Shown: positions 46,741-57,982, counted from the first letter of the stretch. The stretch: 64,000 bases of DNA from Pseudevernia furfuracea (GCA_022315425.1 JAIUPT010000030.1:1240001-1304000); one strand, 5' to 3'. Translations and numbers: made by a program. Notes: generated by a model not told the origin, from the sequence alone.

Positions 46741-47717
46741 CTATTGGGTCAGCTCAGAACCTGTTGAACATACCACCTTATATGAGCGCAGATGGCCGTA
46801 AGGCGAGCGTTTCACAAGAGGACCGAAAGATGGCGCGTACGGTTTCGAATCCTCACGTTGCTAGATTAAGAAACGATCAGCTTCGAGTATCATGCGTCCT
46901 CATCCAGTACTGTGGCGCTGATCACCAAGTGAAAAGTACTCACTGCGTCAATATCGCGAATGATGGCTTGATGCTCACGAATATAAGTCATCATAATTCT
47001 GGATGCAGCCATCGGAATGACTTGAACGCTCCCTTCTTCCGCAAACATCGAGAGATTCGCGCCAGTGCCTGGTGCTCTGTTATGCAGGAACTGTTCCCAA
47101 GGAGTTCGCTGCATATCCTTCCCAGGAGTGTGTATTTCTTTTTTAGATTCCACAACAACAGCCTCAAACATCCTATGCGCATAGTCACGAGCCTTTTGCA
47201 CTGGTAAGAGAAAATCCATTCCCTCGCCGCACTTGCGCCGAACATCGTCCCAGAATTCCTCTCTGATGTCTTTGTTAGGAAAGAGCTCGGGGTGCCTTCG
47301 CAAACGCGACAGCTCTTGCTTGGTAGCCATGATCACATCTTCTGTCAATTCGTATTCTGCCTCTATTTCCAACATGCAAACCACGTTGATGAATCTGAGA
47401 TTGTGCCTGATAGCCTCGAGGTATGCGGAATTGCAGTGACAGCTGGCTTGAGAGGAGTCTAGACACCATCAGATCCAATTAGGAGCGCCAAATTTGACTT
47501 ACTGACTTTCGAGGAGGCCTTTGTCCTCTCCAGCATAAGCCAAGAATCGCAACTTCTCCTTATTCTGATCCAGCTCTTTAATCCGAAGGCGTAACTCTGG
47601 CTCGTTAGATATGCCTATTCTAGGCATACGAATCAAGGACATAAGACTTTCGGTCCCATTGTTGTCGGTAGTGGAGGGTTGAGAGGCGGGATCGGCAAGG
47701 TTGTTTGCGGCGGACAT
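46741..47717 (-). CDS. Unclassified MAT-locus gene (second MAT1-1 candidate)
   Basis: Three exons, 47717-47507, 47458-46944 and 46860-46741, phase correctly to 281 aa. The start is MSAANNLADPASQP. Exon 1 carries a charged helix (ELRLRIKELDQNKEKLRFL). Exon 2 holds most of the protein: NSAYLEAIRHNLRFINVVCM, EAEYELTEDVIMATKQELSR, DIREEFWDDVRRKCGEGMDF and ARDYAHRMFEAVVVESKK. It looks mainly alpha-helical with no DNA-binding motif. It is neither an alpha-box nor an HMG-box protein. Its place between MAT1-1-1 and APN2, on the same strand, suggests an idiomorph-specific gene like the numbered accessory MAT1-1-n genes. I cannot assign a number. The last exon is the least certain part. Confidence 0.65.
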
Positions 47718-48021
47718 CGTGAGGACAATTCTCTCGACGACTAAAGTAGAGGCAGCGCTGCATGAATTTGTAAGCAGGCTTTGTGATTGTCGTGGGGCTT
47801 GTGCTGACTGTCTTATCCAGATGAGGGGTTCAAGAAATGGTCTTGCAGATATTCTTTCTTCGCTGATGGGTTGTGAACAATTTAAATCTTGCAACCGAAG
47901 ATTTAAATATATACGCCGAAGTTAGTGTTTATGGAATGGGTCATGTGACTCGGCCGAGGTCAACACCCGCGTCAATTCTGCAAGTGGGAACCCAGCTAAC
48001 AATTTTTAAGTGCGACCTTGA

Positions 48022-48327
48022 AAGAGATTTCTTTATCTGACGCCGCAGTGCCGGAGTAATAAATTTCAATCTTCACGCCATCATTACAGCGTCTATTCTA
48101 GCGTCTTCGATTACAACCCCTTCGCAGGGAACGAAGAGCTTCCTGAGGAGGTGCAGGGTAGGATGTCTGGCAGTGGCAATGAAGAAGAAATGCGTGCTGC
48201 GCTGAGCCCCAAGGCTCAGCAGGTCAACTTTGATAAGCAGAGCGAATCCTTCTTCAATGCTGAGCTCGCACGAGAAGACCAGCTTGGAGATTGGTGCACT
48301 TTGTTTGATGCCGCAGTGCCGGAGTAA
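48022..48327 (+). pseudogene. Orphan terminal-exon-like coding segment
   Basis: Plus-strand frame open from about 48022 to a TAA at 48325-48327. From about 48094 it reads like real coding sequence: VFDYNPFAGNEELPEEVQGR, then SGSGNEEEMRAALSPKAQQV, NFDKQSESFFNAELARED, QLGDWCTLFDAAVPE. A likely 3' splice acceptor (TTCTAG or TTACAG) precedes it, but no upstream exon is visible in the window on this strand. It may be the truncated 3' end of a gene from the opposite idiomorph or of a displaced neighbour. Family not recognised. Confidence 0.45.
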
Positions 48328-48346
48328 TCCAGCATTACAGCGTCTA
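48039..48346 (+). repeat. Direct duplication of a gene's stop-codon region
   Basis: GACGCCGCAGTGCCGGAGTA at 48039 (T follows) recurs at 48307 with one change (GATGCC). A second shared block CATTACAGCGTCTA lies downstream of each (48082 and 48333), with spacing 21 versus 4 nt. Both first blocks encode DAAVPE followed by TAA. Confidence 0.85.
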
Positions 48347-48671
48347 CATACGGCACGTAATCGGCCGGTCTACTCACCTCGGAGTTTTGCATGCATGAGG
48401 GACATGTCTTGTACATAGTCACTACTAGCATAGCAAAGCCATATACCACATTCCTTGCGTACCTAGTCACTAATACAGCTGGAATGACACATTGCCGAAG
48501 AGGGAAGTTCCAAGCTGTTTCACCAACCCCTCATTTTCTACCAACCTCCTTATTTTCCACGTGAAACACAACTCGATGCGGCTTACTAATTGTGTAGAAT
48601 CTGTAGCTACTCAAGCTTGCTTTATTGTCCCGCAAAGCGCAGAAACAGACACTGCCTCTCCGAGCCATTTG

Positions 48672-48687
48672 CCCCCCCCCCCCCCCC
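48672..48687 (+). repeat. C16 homopolymer
   Basis: Sixteen consecutive C. Length may be unreliable in the assembly. Confidence 0.9.
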
Positions 48688-48862
48688 TTCCTGAAATGAC
48701 CGCTTCTATCTCCTCAGTAGTCGCTTCCTGTGATCACCGCCCGTCTCTAGCTGTGGGCAAAGCAGCGCTGTGAACCTCCTCCAAAATGATGAAGGCAGAC
48801 TCCATCTATAGTTCTCGCCCAATTTGTTTAAGCCTAGTGTTCAGTGTCTGTAAAAAGTCTCG

Positions 48863-51157
48863 TCAACCGTTTGTTGCATTAGGGTTCCAGTCGCTACACC
48901 ATATAAAAGTCTGACATCGCCATTGGGTGTTCTTCTCTTTCGCTCCTGAGGGCCCTAGCGGACGTGGACACATCCAGAACGACCTTCCCAAGTTCATACC
49001 AGGCTTCTTCGTAAGCAGAGATATGCACGGCTCACCGTGTCCCTCACAGCGAGGCGCCGCAGGCTTCGTAAAGAGCTTTGACCATGATTCTTTGCTCTCG
49101 ACAGGGTCGTGAACGTTCTCTTGAGATTGGATGATGGCTCTATGATTGCGAATTGGAGAGGCGTTGGCAGATGGTAAGTCGCCCGGAATGTGACGGGCAC
49201 CTACCTTGCGAGGCGTATGAATTGATGAATCTAGGCTGGCCGCCTCCATGTACACATCAGGAGCAGGATGAGTTTCGGCCAAGTCTGCGGCTGGTCTACA
49301 CACTCGCCCGCCGGTGTCATCGTTTGGGCTCTTTTGCAACACCTCTCTCCCTTGGATGCCACTAGCGACGCTTGAATCGAGAGTAGAACTAGGTTTGAAG
49401 AAGCCTTTGAGGCTCTGCTGGCCCTTGCCAGTCAATGGCGGCGCGACAGTGGCAAATACAGATTTCCCACGCTTTGTAGGTTTGCTGCCCGTCGTTGCTG
49501 GGGCAGATCGCTTCTTGCTTACTGCAGATGGAGAGCTTGTTGGCACTGTAACGGTGTTGTCACTGGGCGTTTCTGGGGTTCCATTGAACGGACTGAGCAT
49601 TCCGGTCGCTGAACTTCTTTGACTTGCTGCAGTAACGTCAGAGACTTCCGCATCTTTGTTTGAAAAGCCATGACTTTGAGACTGCGGAAGCGAAGGCTTG
49701 CGGGCGAACATATCACGTATATTTCGCCGACCGAAGAATTCTGGTATGAGCCTGCCAGATGAAGGGAGCGGATCGCTTGTCGTAGAATACTCTTTCTGGC
49801 GTTTGCCACCCAAGAACATTCCTGGAGGATTCATTATATCCCGAAGATCACGTTCCACCCCATCTATGACAATCACATCTTTCATGACGGCGTACACCGG
49901 ACAATGATCGGATCCCTATGGCTTGGTCAGCTCAGACAAAGCACGCAAGTATACAAGGCGTACCATCAGTCCCTCCTGGATGTTGGAATCCGAAAACCAA
50001 TCCCTCATCGCCAAGCTACAGAGGACGTAGTCAATTCTCGCGCCGCAATTAGCAGGCCTTGCGTTGACTTTTTGTTCCCAGCATGTAAACATGCCCTTTC
50101 GGTCGGGATGGAAAGCTCGACAGATATCCCACAATACCGAATGTTCTCTCCCCTCGTCCCTTTCACCAAAGACTTTACCGCCCTCGAGTAAGTGATTGAA
50201 AAGACGTCGAGCAGGGGTAGACACAAACTCTAGCCCCGTTAAGCCTTGTTTCCGCATCGATGCCTCAGCATTAGCAGCATCGAGCTCCTCCCTAGATATA
50301 TTCAGGTCGCCTGTCAGGAAAACACGTTTGCCCGTGGCAAGGAGATTTCGTATTCGGGCGTCAAGCACACCAAGGAAGCCGAGGCGGAAGTCATCTCGAG
50401 TCTCATCGCGGTTTGCGGGACTGTAAACGCCGAACAGAACGAAGGCGGAAAACTCAAGAACCACGCATCGACCTTCAGAATCGAGGGTTGTGGCGTCCAC
50501 TGCCGAGGTTGCCAATTGGGCTGGAGTTGGATATCCTCCTATTTGCTGCTTCTCTGGGAGGTTGGAAAAACTAGTAGATGAATTCGGCGGGCATAGGATT
50601 CCCGTAATACCTTCTTCGGCGCGGATAGGCGCACAGACAGATTGTCTAGTGTAAATAACCACGCCCGAGTACCCTATACTTAGTGAACAAGAGGTCTCTA
50701 GGCTGCAACTTGGCCAACTACCTTTCTTATGCTTCGGAAGGCTGAAGTAGCAATCCCATCCAGAAACGAGTACCATGTCATCGGAAAGGTCCTTCCGCTG
50801 AATCTTGGTCTCTTGGAACACGACGATGTCGGCTTCTAGGATGTCGAACATGGCCTGTAGGCGTCAACGTCGATATCTCTTGATTGTTGGTAGAAGACTA
50901 ACCGCGAATGAACGCTTGTCTCTCCATGGCTGGTATCCAAATGGATTCCTGGTCATTGGAATTTCAGCGTTCCCTAGTATAGCTTCTAAGGTCTGCTTCT
51001 CCTCTATTCCCCCTTACATCTTGCTAAGGAGCAGGCGGGCAAGAAGGTCTCTTACCGGATGCCATTGACTGCAGTACCGATTAGTCAGAAATAACGTTCC
51101 AGCTTGGATTGAGCCCAGGGAGCATTTACCATTCCATGTTGTTATGCGTAAGCCCAT
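48863..51157 (-). CDS. apn2: AP endonuclease 2 (DNA lyase) APN2
   Basis: Six exons: 51157-51130, 51068-51056 (13 nt), 50973-50904, 50854-50722, 50673-49964 and 49915-48863, 668 aa. The endonuclease/exonuclease/phosphatase domain starts MGLRITTWNVNGIRN, with catalytic motifs FQETKIQR, TGDLNISREELD, GARIDYVLCS and GSDHCPVYA. A perfect PCNA-interacting box QQSLKGFF lies near residue 480, and a C-terminal GRF zinc finger includes CEGHGEPC...FWMCPRPLG. Apn2 repairs abasic sites and blocked 3' ends, tethered to PCNA. APN2 is the standard right-hand flank of ascomycete MAT loci. It shares a 289-bp upstream gap with COX13. Confidence 0.95.
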
Positions 51158-51446
51158 GATGCAAGGATTCTTTTCCGACGCTTCATGGCTTGGTCAACTT
51201 GATTCGAGGAGCTGAATGTTTCGTGAGCACTTCACACTTCTCAGGGCGCCTCTCACTGATGGAGACCGCAAGGTTTCCTACTGTAGTATTCTACAACTTT
51301 CCCATGTATCCACGTGACATGAATGTAAGATCCGATGTTTTGCCGTCAGCCTTATCGGGTTCGTGACGGAAACGGCCATGCGCATCCAACGATCTTGATT
51401 TGAGAGCTCAGCTTCAACACTAATTCGAAGTCTCATCGCGACAAAC
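51158..51446. promoter_or_regulatory. Shared promoter of APN2 and COX13
   Basis: A 289-bp head-to-head gap. It includes CACGTGACAT near 51312, an E-box-like CACGTG. Function is inferred only from position. Confidence 0.5.
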
Positions 51447-52220
51447 ATGCTTCCACGGCCTTCGATGCTAAGTGCTCTAAAGCTTGCCGGTAGGCAAGTT
51501 CACTCTCCAATCCTCCGCAGCACCACCCAGCGCCGCTGCGCCAGCACTGAACCCCCGAAGCTTGTCGGCCCAATGGATAATGCTTTCAACAGAGAGAGGC
51601 TGGCTGTCAAGCACCATGCTGCACAGTCAGCGGGTGGGTGCCCCCTGTGTTGATAAACGGGTTGAAGAACATACGCTTACAATGTCAAATCCAGATCTCT
51701 GGCGGAAACTCTGTATCTAGTATTGCACCTTGAGGATGCCAACTGAGAAGCAAACGGCTCACATCAGGTAGTATTGTCATACCTGCCCTCATCATAGGAT
51801 CTCTCAATGCGAAGAACTTGTGGGATGAGCATTGGGAGCATTGGGAGCACATGCCTCCCTTAGAGGAAAGAGTCCAGTATCCCTACATGAACATCCGGAC
51901 AAAAGCCTACCCCTGGGGTGATGGCGACAAGGTCAGTCTTTTTGATTTCTTCACCATTGAGAAGCAAAGCTTACGTGTACGGTTGAATTCGCAGACTCTA
52001 TTGTAAGCTCCCTTCCGTGTGCATCGAGCTACTCTCTGCGCCCTAGCCTCAAGACTAGAACTTGTGGGACAGTTATCAAGGTTACATTCTTCAAATATAC
52101 CTTATATGCGCAAATTCGTGGGCAACATATAACATGTGGGAACCCATGGCGGCGAACAGATGCTGACGAGTCGTTTCTAGCTGGAATCCAAAGGTCAACT
52201 ACCACCGCAAAGATGAATAG
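51447..52220 (+). CDS. cox13: Cytochrome c oxidase subunit VIa (COX13)
   Basis: Five exons: 51447-51633, 51695-51719 (25 nt), 51772-51931, 51995-52002 (8 nt) and 52181-52220, 139 aa. It has a mitochondrial presequence rich in Arg/Ser (MLPRPSMLSALKLAGRQV). A single transmembrane helix (IVIPALIIGSLNA) follows LWRKLCIY, then EHWEHWEHMPPLEERVQYPY and MNIRTKAYPWGDGDK. The two last exons supply TLFWNPKVNYHRKDE, the conserved tail. It is an accessory subunit of complex IV in the inner membrane. The 8-nt exon is required to recover TLFWN; without it the frame ends at TLL. Confidence 0.9.
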
Positions 52221-52518
52221 ATTGCGTGGGAGTAGAAAAGGCGCTAGGAAACGTTGAGTGAGGAACATGAGCTGTGGAGGAGAGACACGGGGTTTTTCCG
52301 GCTGTCTTTTTGTCATTGTGCAGTTCGTAATTTGGTCTCATAGCGTCCTGCTTGTGCCTCTCAAATTCTCCCTAATGCCAAACACGGATTAAAAGCTGAT
52401 TGAGAATGCTATCGATGACTTGAACTGATTGCTTGGCTGTCACTATGAGTGTATCCTGCCGTACGAGCACATGTCGTTTTTAGGCCTGCTAGAACTTATT
52501 CTGCAAGACTGAGACCCG
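52221..52518. other. Gap between convergent COX13 and APC5
   Basis: About 300 bp of 3' flank; nothing else seen. Confidence 0.4.
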
Positions 52519-55145
52519 CTACATCCAATCCTTTGCAGTTCTCCTGATATCTAGATACTTTGCCACACAATCGTTTGCCAGGACTAGGTCTCCGTTCAGA
52601 TGCATGATGGTAGCCTTCTTTGCCATCATCTCACACTGTCCTTTGACGTCCTCGATCCTCGAATATTCGTCAAACGATCGCCCAATGTTGTCTAGGGCCT
52701 TCGTCAGCTGTTCCTTGCGCGGCAGTGTCTCGGGTTTTGCCTGCCCAGCCATCCCCATATGAGAATCTGCAAGTAGGGAGAACGTCTGTGCTGACAAATT
52801 GCAGTCTTCGCACTCTAGAGTCTGCGGCATTATGCTTTCCAATAGTGTTGCAGCTGCGCTGAATTCCTTTAGGCTGATCAGGATCGCACATACTGCGCCG
52901 ACGGCCTCCCAGAGCGCCGGCAATAACATAGCTCGATGTGCAAGGCTTGCAGCACGTAGAGCAACAGAGAAGCCTTTTTGTGGTATGCCTGCCTTGTCAT
53001 AGATCCGCGCTTTCAGCGTCATCACTTTGATGCGCTGAAATATATCTGCCTCTCCATCGGTCATTTTGGTGGCTAGATTTTCCAGGATCTCCGTAGCTTT
53101 TGAATAGTCGCCACGCCGCACATTGAGGTCAATCTCCAGAACCAGGATACTGAATTGGAGATCTTGACCTAAATTTGGCGGGGCTTGTAGTTGGGCAAGG
53201 ACTGTTTCGGCTGCAACCAAGTTGCCTCTGAGAACATATTAGATCGAACATCTTATAATATGGGCTTACAAACCGATGCAAGTGTCTCCGCAATTTGATT
53301 AGACCCAAATTCGATATCCAGTATTGAGAATTTCGAAGAGTCTTCAGAGTCTCCTCGTCGACCTCTTCCATGCGAGTAAGAGCATCCTCGTATCGTCCCC
53401 TTTGAGCAAGCTGTCCAATATTCTCAGCAATTGAATATCTGAGTCATAACGGACATGCCTACCAATAGCGCGCTTTTGCAAATACAATGCACAACGTCTT
53501 CGACGGGAGACTGATCGGTGTAGCATTGAAGAAAGAGCTCTCCAGATAGCCAGGCTTGGCAGCTTACGCCTGCTCGTAGGTTCAGCGTCAGAAGATGACT
53601 TAGCAAGTTCTCAGAAAACAGAGCACAGACCAAGTCTCCCGAAGATAGATGATTGCATCGACATCTGGCTGCCAACAGCATTTGGGACATTCTTTGTCAC
53701 GTTGAGATGTGAAGATTTGAGGATGCTCTCAAAAGCTTGTGCTACGCTGTCACCCTATTTGAAAAACCATGTCAGCCAAAGATCACAGCTGGAGGTGAAC
53801 TCGGTCCTGGTGCGATTCTTACATTGCTAAGGGCCAACTTGGCCTCGCTGAGCAAGGAAGTGCTTAAGAGACTCCACATGCTTGTCTCCTTAGCTTTTGC
53901 CTTCAGGAAAGCTAGAGCCTCTTTCTCTGTCCCCAGCACGCCTTTCTTCTGAACGTCGTCCATTTCTTCCGGATGTGCTTTACCGAAATGATACAGCCAG
54001 CTCAGGCTATAATTAAGACATCCCATATCATTATTTTCCCTCGCAGTGGATATAGTCTCTTGCATTGCGATTAATGCTTCAGAGTGACACCCAAAGTCTG
54101 CATGAAGGATGGCAAGATTGAGCAGAGCATACTGATAGAAAGTACGGTCCCGATTGTGCATGGTATAATCAAAATAGCGGTGCAGATTGTCGAATGATGA
54201 TGGATAATCGCCTGATCTCCATGCGTCAAGGAATCTGACAAGCATTGAGTAATCTGTGCAATATTTTAGAAACCATACTCACGTTACATAGTGGGACGAG
54301 CTAGGCGCGGTCACGCCGGTGTCAAGCATGGCTCGGAACTTGGCCTTCATTGCCTGGGGAAGCCGGTTACCCATTCCTACTGCCCAATCAGCATGCACTT
54401 AACGATACGATCAACCCCACACCATACTTTGCATCTGGTCAATCTGATATTCTAGAAGCTTTTCTACGTCTTCTGTACTAATACTTGCGTCATGGTTAAT
54501 TCCACGGGCAAGTTCATCGTAGGCAACATCAGTCAGTCGATCTCCCAAATCTAAATGTTCCTCTTGTAGATTTGCATCGAAGCTGAAGTGACCCGCGGCC
54601 TGGTTTCTTTTCTTCCACTGTGGGAGCGTTGGTGCGCGGTATGCGACAAAATTTCTCCACAACGTTACGCCGTCATGAAATTGCAGTCTCGTGAACTCAA
54701 GTTGGGCTCTTCTAACGAAGGATCCTAGCGGTGAGGCTCGAGATAGCCGCATGCAGTTAGGACTGGACTCAATTCTATCCTCGGCATGGTGCTGCTGCTC
54801 CTCTGGCGTATTTCGTAGCAGTGACGCAAGGGTGTGAAAAAAAACATGTAAGGCGTCGAACGAATTCAGCTTCCACAGTTTGTCCAGCAGTAGATCCCAA
54901 ACAGTCCTCCCCGGTCTTCCAGAGACATGGCTGATAGTGGCTTTCTGGAAGTCTTCAATAGCAAGCGTAAGATGGCGCGATTGCAGGGATGACTTATTTT
55001 GAGAATTTGACGAGCTGAATGGAAGGACGTGAGAGGCAAGGAAGGATAAAATGGGGATAGTTGCCACTGATGGAACCACAGATTCGGTGTACAGCGATAT
55101 CAAGGCAAGAAGCCCAATTTTGGACGGCGTCAGATAACGCGACAT
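52519..55145 (-). CDS. apc5: Anaphase-promoting complex subunit 5
   Basis: About seven exons. The first are 55145-54416, 54376-54283 and 54234-53823, followed by pieces starting at 53754 and ending with the exon that runs from about 53220 to 52519. The N-terminus is helical (MSRYLTPSKIGLLALISLYT). The diagnostic APC5 segment crosses the third splice: FLDAWRSGDYPSSFDNLHRY, FDYTMHNRDRTFYQYALLNL, AILHADFGCHSEALIAMQET. TPR-like helices follow to DIRRTAKDWM. Apc5 is a scaffold subunit of the APC/C ubiquitin ligase controlling mitotic exit. The intron at 54377-54415 is only 39 nt. APC5 is a known far-right neighbour of MAT loci. Confidence 0.9.
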
Positions 55146-55836
55146 GCTACAATGAGACTAAGTCAGGGGAGTGGCATAGCGTGGTCATTCCTCAATATAG
55201 AGCCTCTCAAGTCAAACTCGAAACACAAGAAGATGGGAAGGTCGAGTGATGTTTAGGCGGTGTTGTTGTGAACGGCTCCAATCAAGTCGCAAGACCGATG
55301 ATAAGATACCTATTAACACTCTGGGGAAGCCGCTATCATATTGTATAAATCCAGCCATGCAGTACGTTAAGTAAAACAGCAGCTCATCAGTTATTGGCCT
55401 TGGTCACTACGATTGTGCTATGTAGTCTGTAGACAATACTTCGCTCATAGCCTGGTGAACGCTTGCGACCAACACAGACCATGTGTCGTCTACGGCCAAC
55501 TCCTCGCTAAATGTAGTAGAGCGCATGTCTCAACCTCCAAGTTCCCTGTTAATACAGACACATCTCTCCGGCTACGACCTCTAATGCCCGTATCTAACGG
55601 TCATAGATAGAGTCGGCGTCGAAAACCGAAGCAAATACTTCCAGTGAGAAAGAAATTTCCGTTCTTTCCCCTGGATAGACAACCCGGACCAGGGTAGAAA
55701 AGCCAGAGAAGCTAAGGAAGCTGGCGAGCCTTTTTCACTTGTACGTATTGATCTCTGTGCCACAGCAGATCAGGCGCTAGATTTTGGCAGGCCTGCCCAA
55801 TCGTGCTCTAAAAGAGTCGAGCTTGCAATACTGAAA
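55146..55836. other. Intergenic gap
   Basis: APC5 promoter and the 3' flank of CIA30; no supported gene. Confidence 0.4.
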
Positions 55837-56651
55837 TTATACTGCTTTTTCCAAGCCTTCTGCCTTCCCCAGTGTGTCGTCCCTCTCGTCACCGTTTGTG
55901 GCCCACACCCTGCTGATAGCCAGATCAAACGGTCCAGGAACACGGTCCGTAAGACTCATGCCCACGGTCCGAATTTTCTGCCTCAACATCTCAGTCTGCG
56001 GCTCCACCACCTCTCCGTGATTTGTCCTGACAAAGGCGTTGATTTCAATGAGCACCGTCTCCCACTCGCCTAGCTTTTGAGCATGCAACCGGTGTTGATG
56101 TAAATCGGTATGCACTATAGATTCTGTTTGCACGTTCACAAAGTATTTTCTTCCATCCGACTTAACTCGAAGCGCAAGGTAGGTGTACGGGTCAATGTCC
56201 CAAAGGCTCTTACCAAATAGTGTAGGCGGACGGTCCTTATTGCGCCAACCAGTATAGCCTGTGCGCTGTACTTGCGGCCTATTCCGCGGAAGGTCTGTAG
56301 ATATTGAACCGTGGAAACGAGCATATGCTGGTTGTGGAGAGGTTCCCGGAATGTGATCCAGGGAAGCATTAGAGAAGCCTCCTATGTCAGCATCTGACAT
56401 GGTTTTGCAGGCCGAAACAATGTCAGGGTCTGATAAATCCAGGAGAGAATATGGGGTCGTTGGGCCACGGATGCCTTCTTGAGTCAAGGCTGCATAGTCC
56501 AGAGCGTTAGCTACCGCTGCGATTTCTAGAAAAACATTCGAGGTAGTAGCAGTACATCAAAGGAGGGCGTACCGATCTTGGTAAACCTCTTCAACTCGTC
56601 CAGGCTTCGTTTTGCGAAGCCTAAAGCAAGCAGACGTGATGAAGCTCGCAT
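55837..56651 (-). CDS. cia30: Complex I intermediate-associated protein 30 (CIA30/NDUFAF1)
   Basis: Two exons, 56651-56573 and 56525-55837, 255 aa. The CIA30 domain is clear: MSDADIGGFSNASLDHI, ARFHGSISTDLPRNRPQVQR, TGYTGWRNKDRPPTLFGKSL and WDIDPYTYLALRVKSDGRKY. The tail contains RTVGMSLTDRVPGPFDLAIS. CIA30 assists assembly of the membrane arm of mitochondrial complex I. The N-terminus MRASSRLLALGFAKRSLDEL is basic and amphipathic, consistent with mitochondrial import. Confidence 0.93.
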
Positions 56652-57982
56652 GGTTCAGAGTAGACAGATCCTTAATTTGTGGTATATATCTGTTTTGTTA
56701 TCTTGCAGCTGGTTCGATGTATGTCTGAGAAGTGATACCACAAAAGTATTTCATGAAATCCTAAAAGAAGCTGTCGACATTTGATTGGATACTGTGCCGA
56801 TGGCAGGATACAATTTAATGATAAATTGATTGTGAAGTGTGATTGTGGAGTTTTTCAGTGGTCTAAGATTGACCGTCTAAGATCGTGGATTGACCATCTA
56901 AGATTGATCGTCTATCGCGGCAAGATAAGATTATCCTATCGAGCCTATGATATACGACTACTGTATCAAAAAAGTGAATCCAGTGACATCGGAGGTCTGA
57001 TATCAAATTCAAAGCATTGTGTCTAGTAACCAAAGGTTTCCGTTTTCTCACAAGCTTCATTCCGCAGCTATCAGCCTGAGCTATGACATATAAATCACAA
57101 GGTCTCATCAATATCGATGCAGTAGAACATAGACATCCTTTACAGATTGGGTGAGGGCAGAGAGCGATGTGGAAGAGAATTGTTTCTTCCTGCCACGTGC
57201 ACTTCTATACGCGTTATGAAATGGTAATTCCAGACTTGTAGGTAAGAGCTCGAGCTCTAAAGCTGCGGGCATGCAAAGACTACACTGAGCTGATCGTCAT
57301 TCGCGATAGATCAATAGGTACGTTCTGAAGTATTGTTAGAGATTGATCTTTGTAAGAGCTGGTGAGTAGATCTCCATTGTACCAATTGAAATTACGTATG
57401 ACTGCAATGGACATACAACACTAATACGACCCGGGTGGGACACGTCCATCTTGCTTCCATAGAAGAGTAAAGTACTTACTTCAGTTCCTCGATCCACCTC
57501 TTAGAGACATGCTAGCCAGTGTGCGGATCTAGCGTCCTTTGGAATTGCTAATACTTTGAAGCCCTACCACCACAGTCATATTCGTCTAGCCACTGTTGGT
57601 AGTATTAGCAGAGCTTAAGCCGCTTCAAACTCGATTAGCGAGTCACAAGGATCTCTCACAAAGGCAAAGTATTACAGTAGCGTTGAAGAGACAGTGCCAA
57701 TGCAAGATGGATTAGTATATAAGGGTCCTATTCCCCTTCAATATCATCTCCCCCTCTTCTTCTTTTCCCTTCCACCCACACGCTTGTACTCAATAGTCTT
57801 GTAGGCACTGCTGTAAGCTCTCTTATCATCTCAATCATCTTCAAGCAAAACACACAGTCACCTCCTCCACCGTTCGCAAGACTACACTCACTCGGAACGA
57901 ACTTCTCCGCTCTTTTACACTCCTTGTGCCATACTGTATCATCTCCAAACAAACATCAGAGCACCTTGTACAGCAAAGCAGC
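56652..57982. other. 1.3-kb intergenic region
   Basis: AT-rich around 56700-57000, with a small tandem repeat. The last 250 bp are a CT-rich promoter of the RRM gene. No tRNA or coding frame supported. Confidence 0.45.
56862..56916 (+). repeat. Imperfect short repeats
   Basis: TCTAAGATTGACC-like units recur at 56862, 56876 and 56897 with variable spacers, followed by TCTATCG. Function unknown. Confidence 0.7.

Larger units (their letters stand above)
47718..48862. other. Idiomorph flank between the MAT-locus gene and APN2
   Basis: 1.15 kb holding the promoter of the unclassified MAT gene, an orphan coding end (48022-48327), a duplicated segment and a C16 tract. It is likely near the idiomorph border on the APN2 side. 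Confidence 0.5.

Noticed and set aside
46831..46860. GTTTCGAATCC resembling a tRNA B box
   Set aside because: No matching A box or cloverleaf around it, and it lies within a predicted exon.
52003..52180. COX13 intron 4 as another introner-like element
   Set aside because: Length is similar (178 nt) but neither the GACATGTTCC core nor the CTGACTCCGAAATG end is convincingly present.
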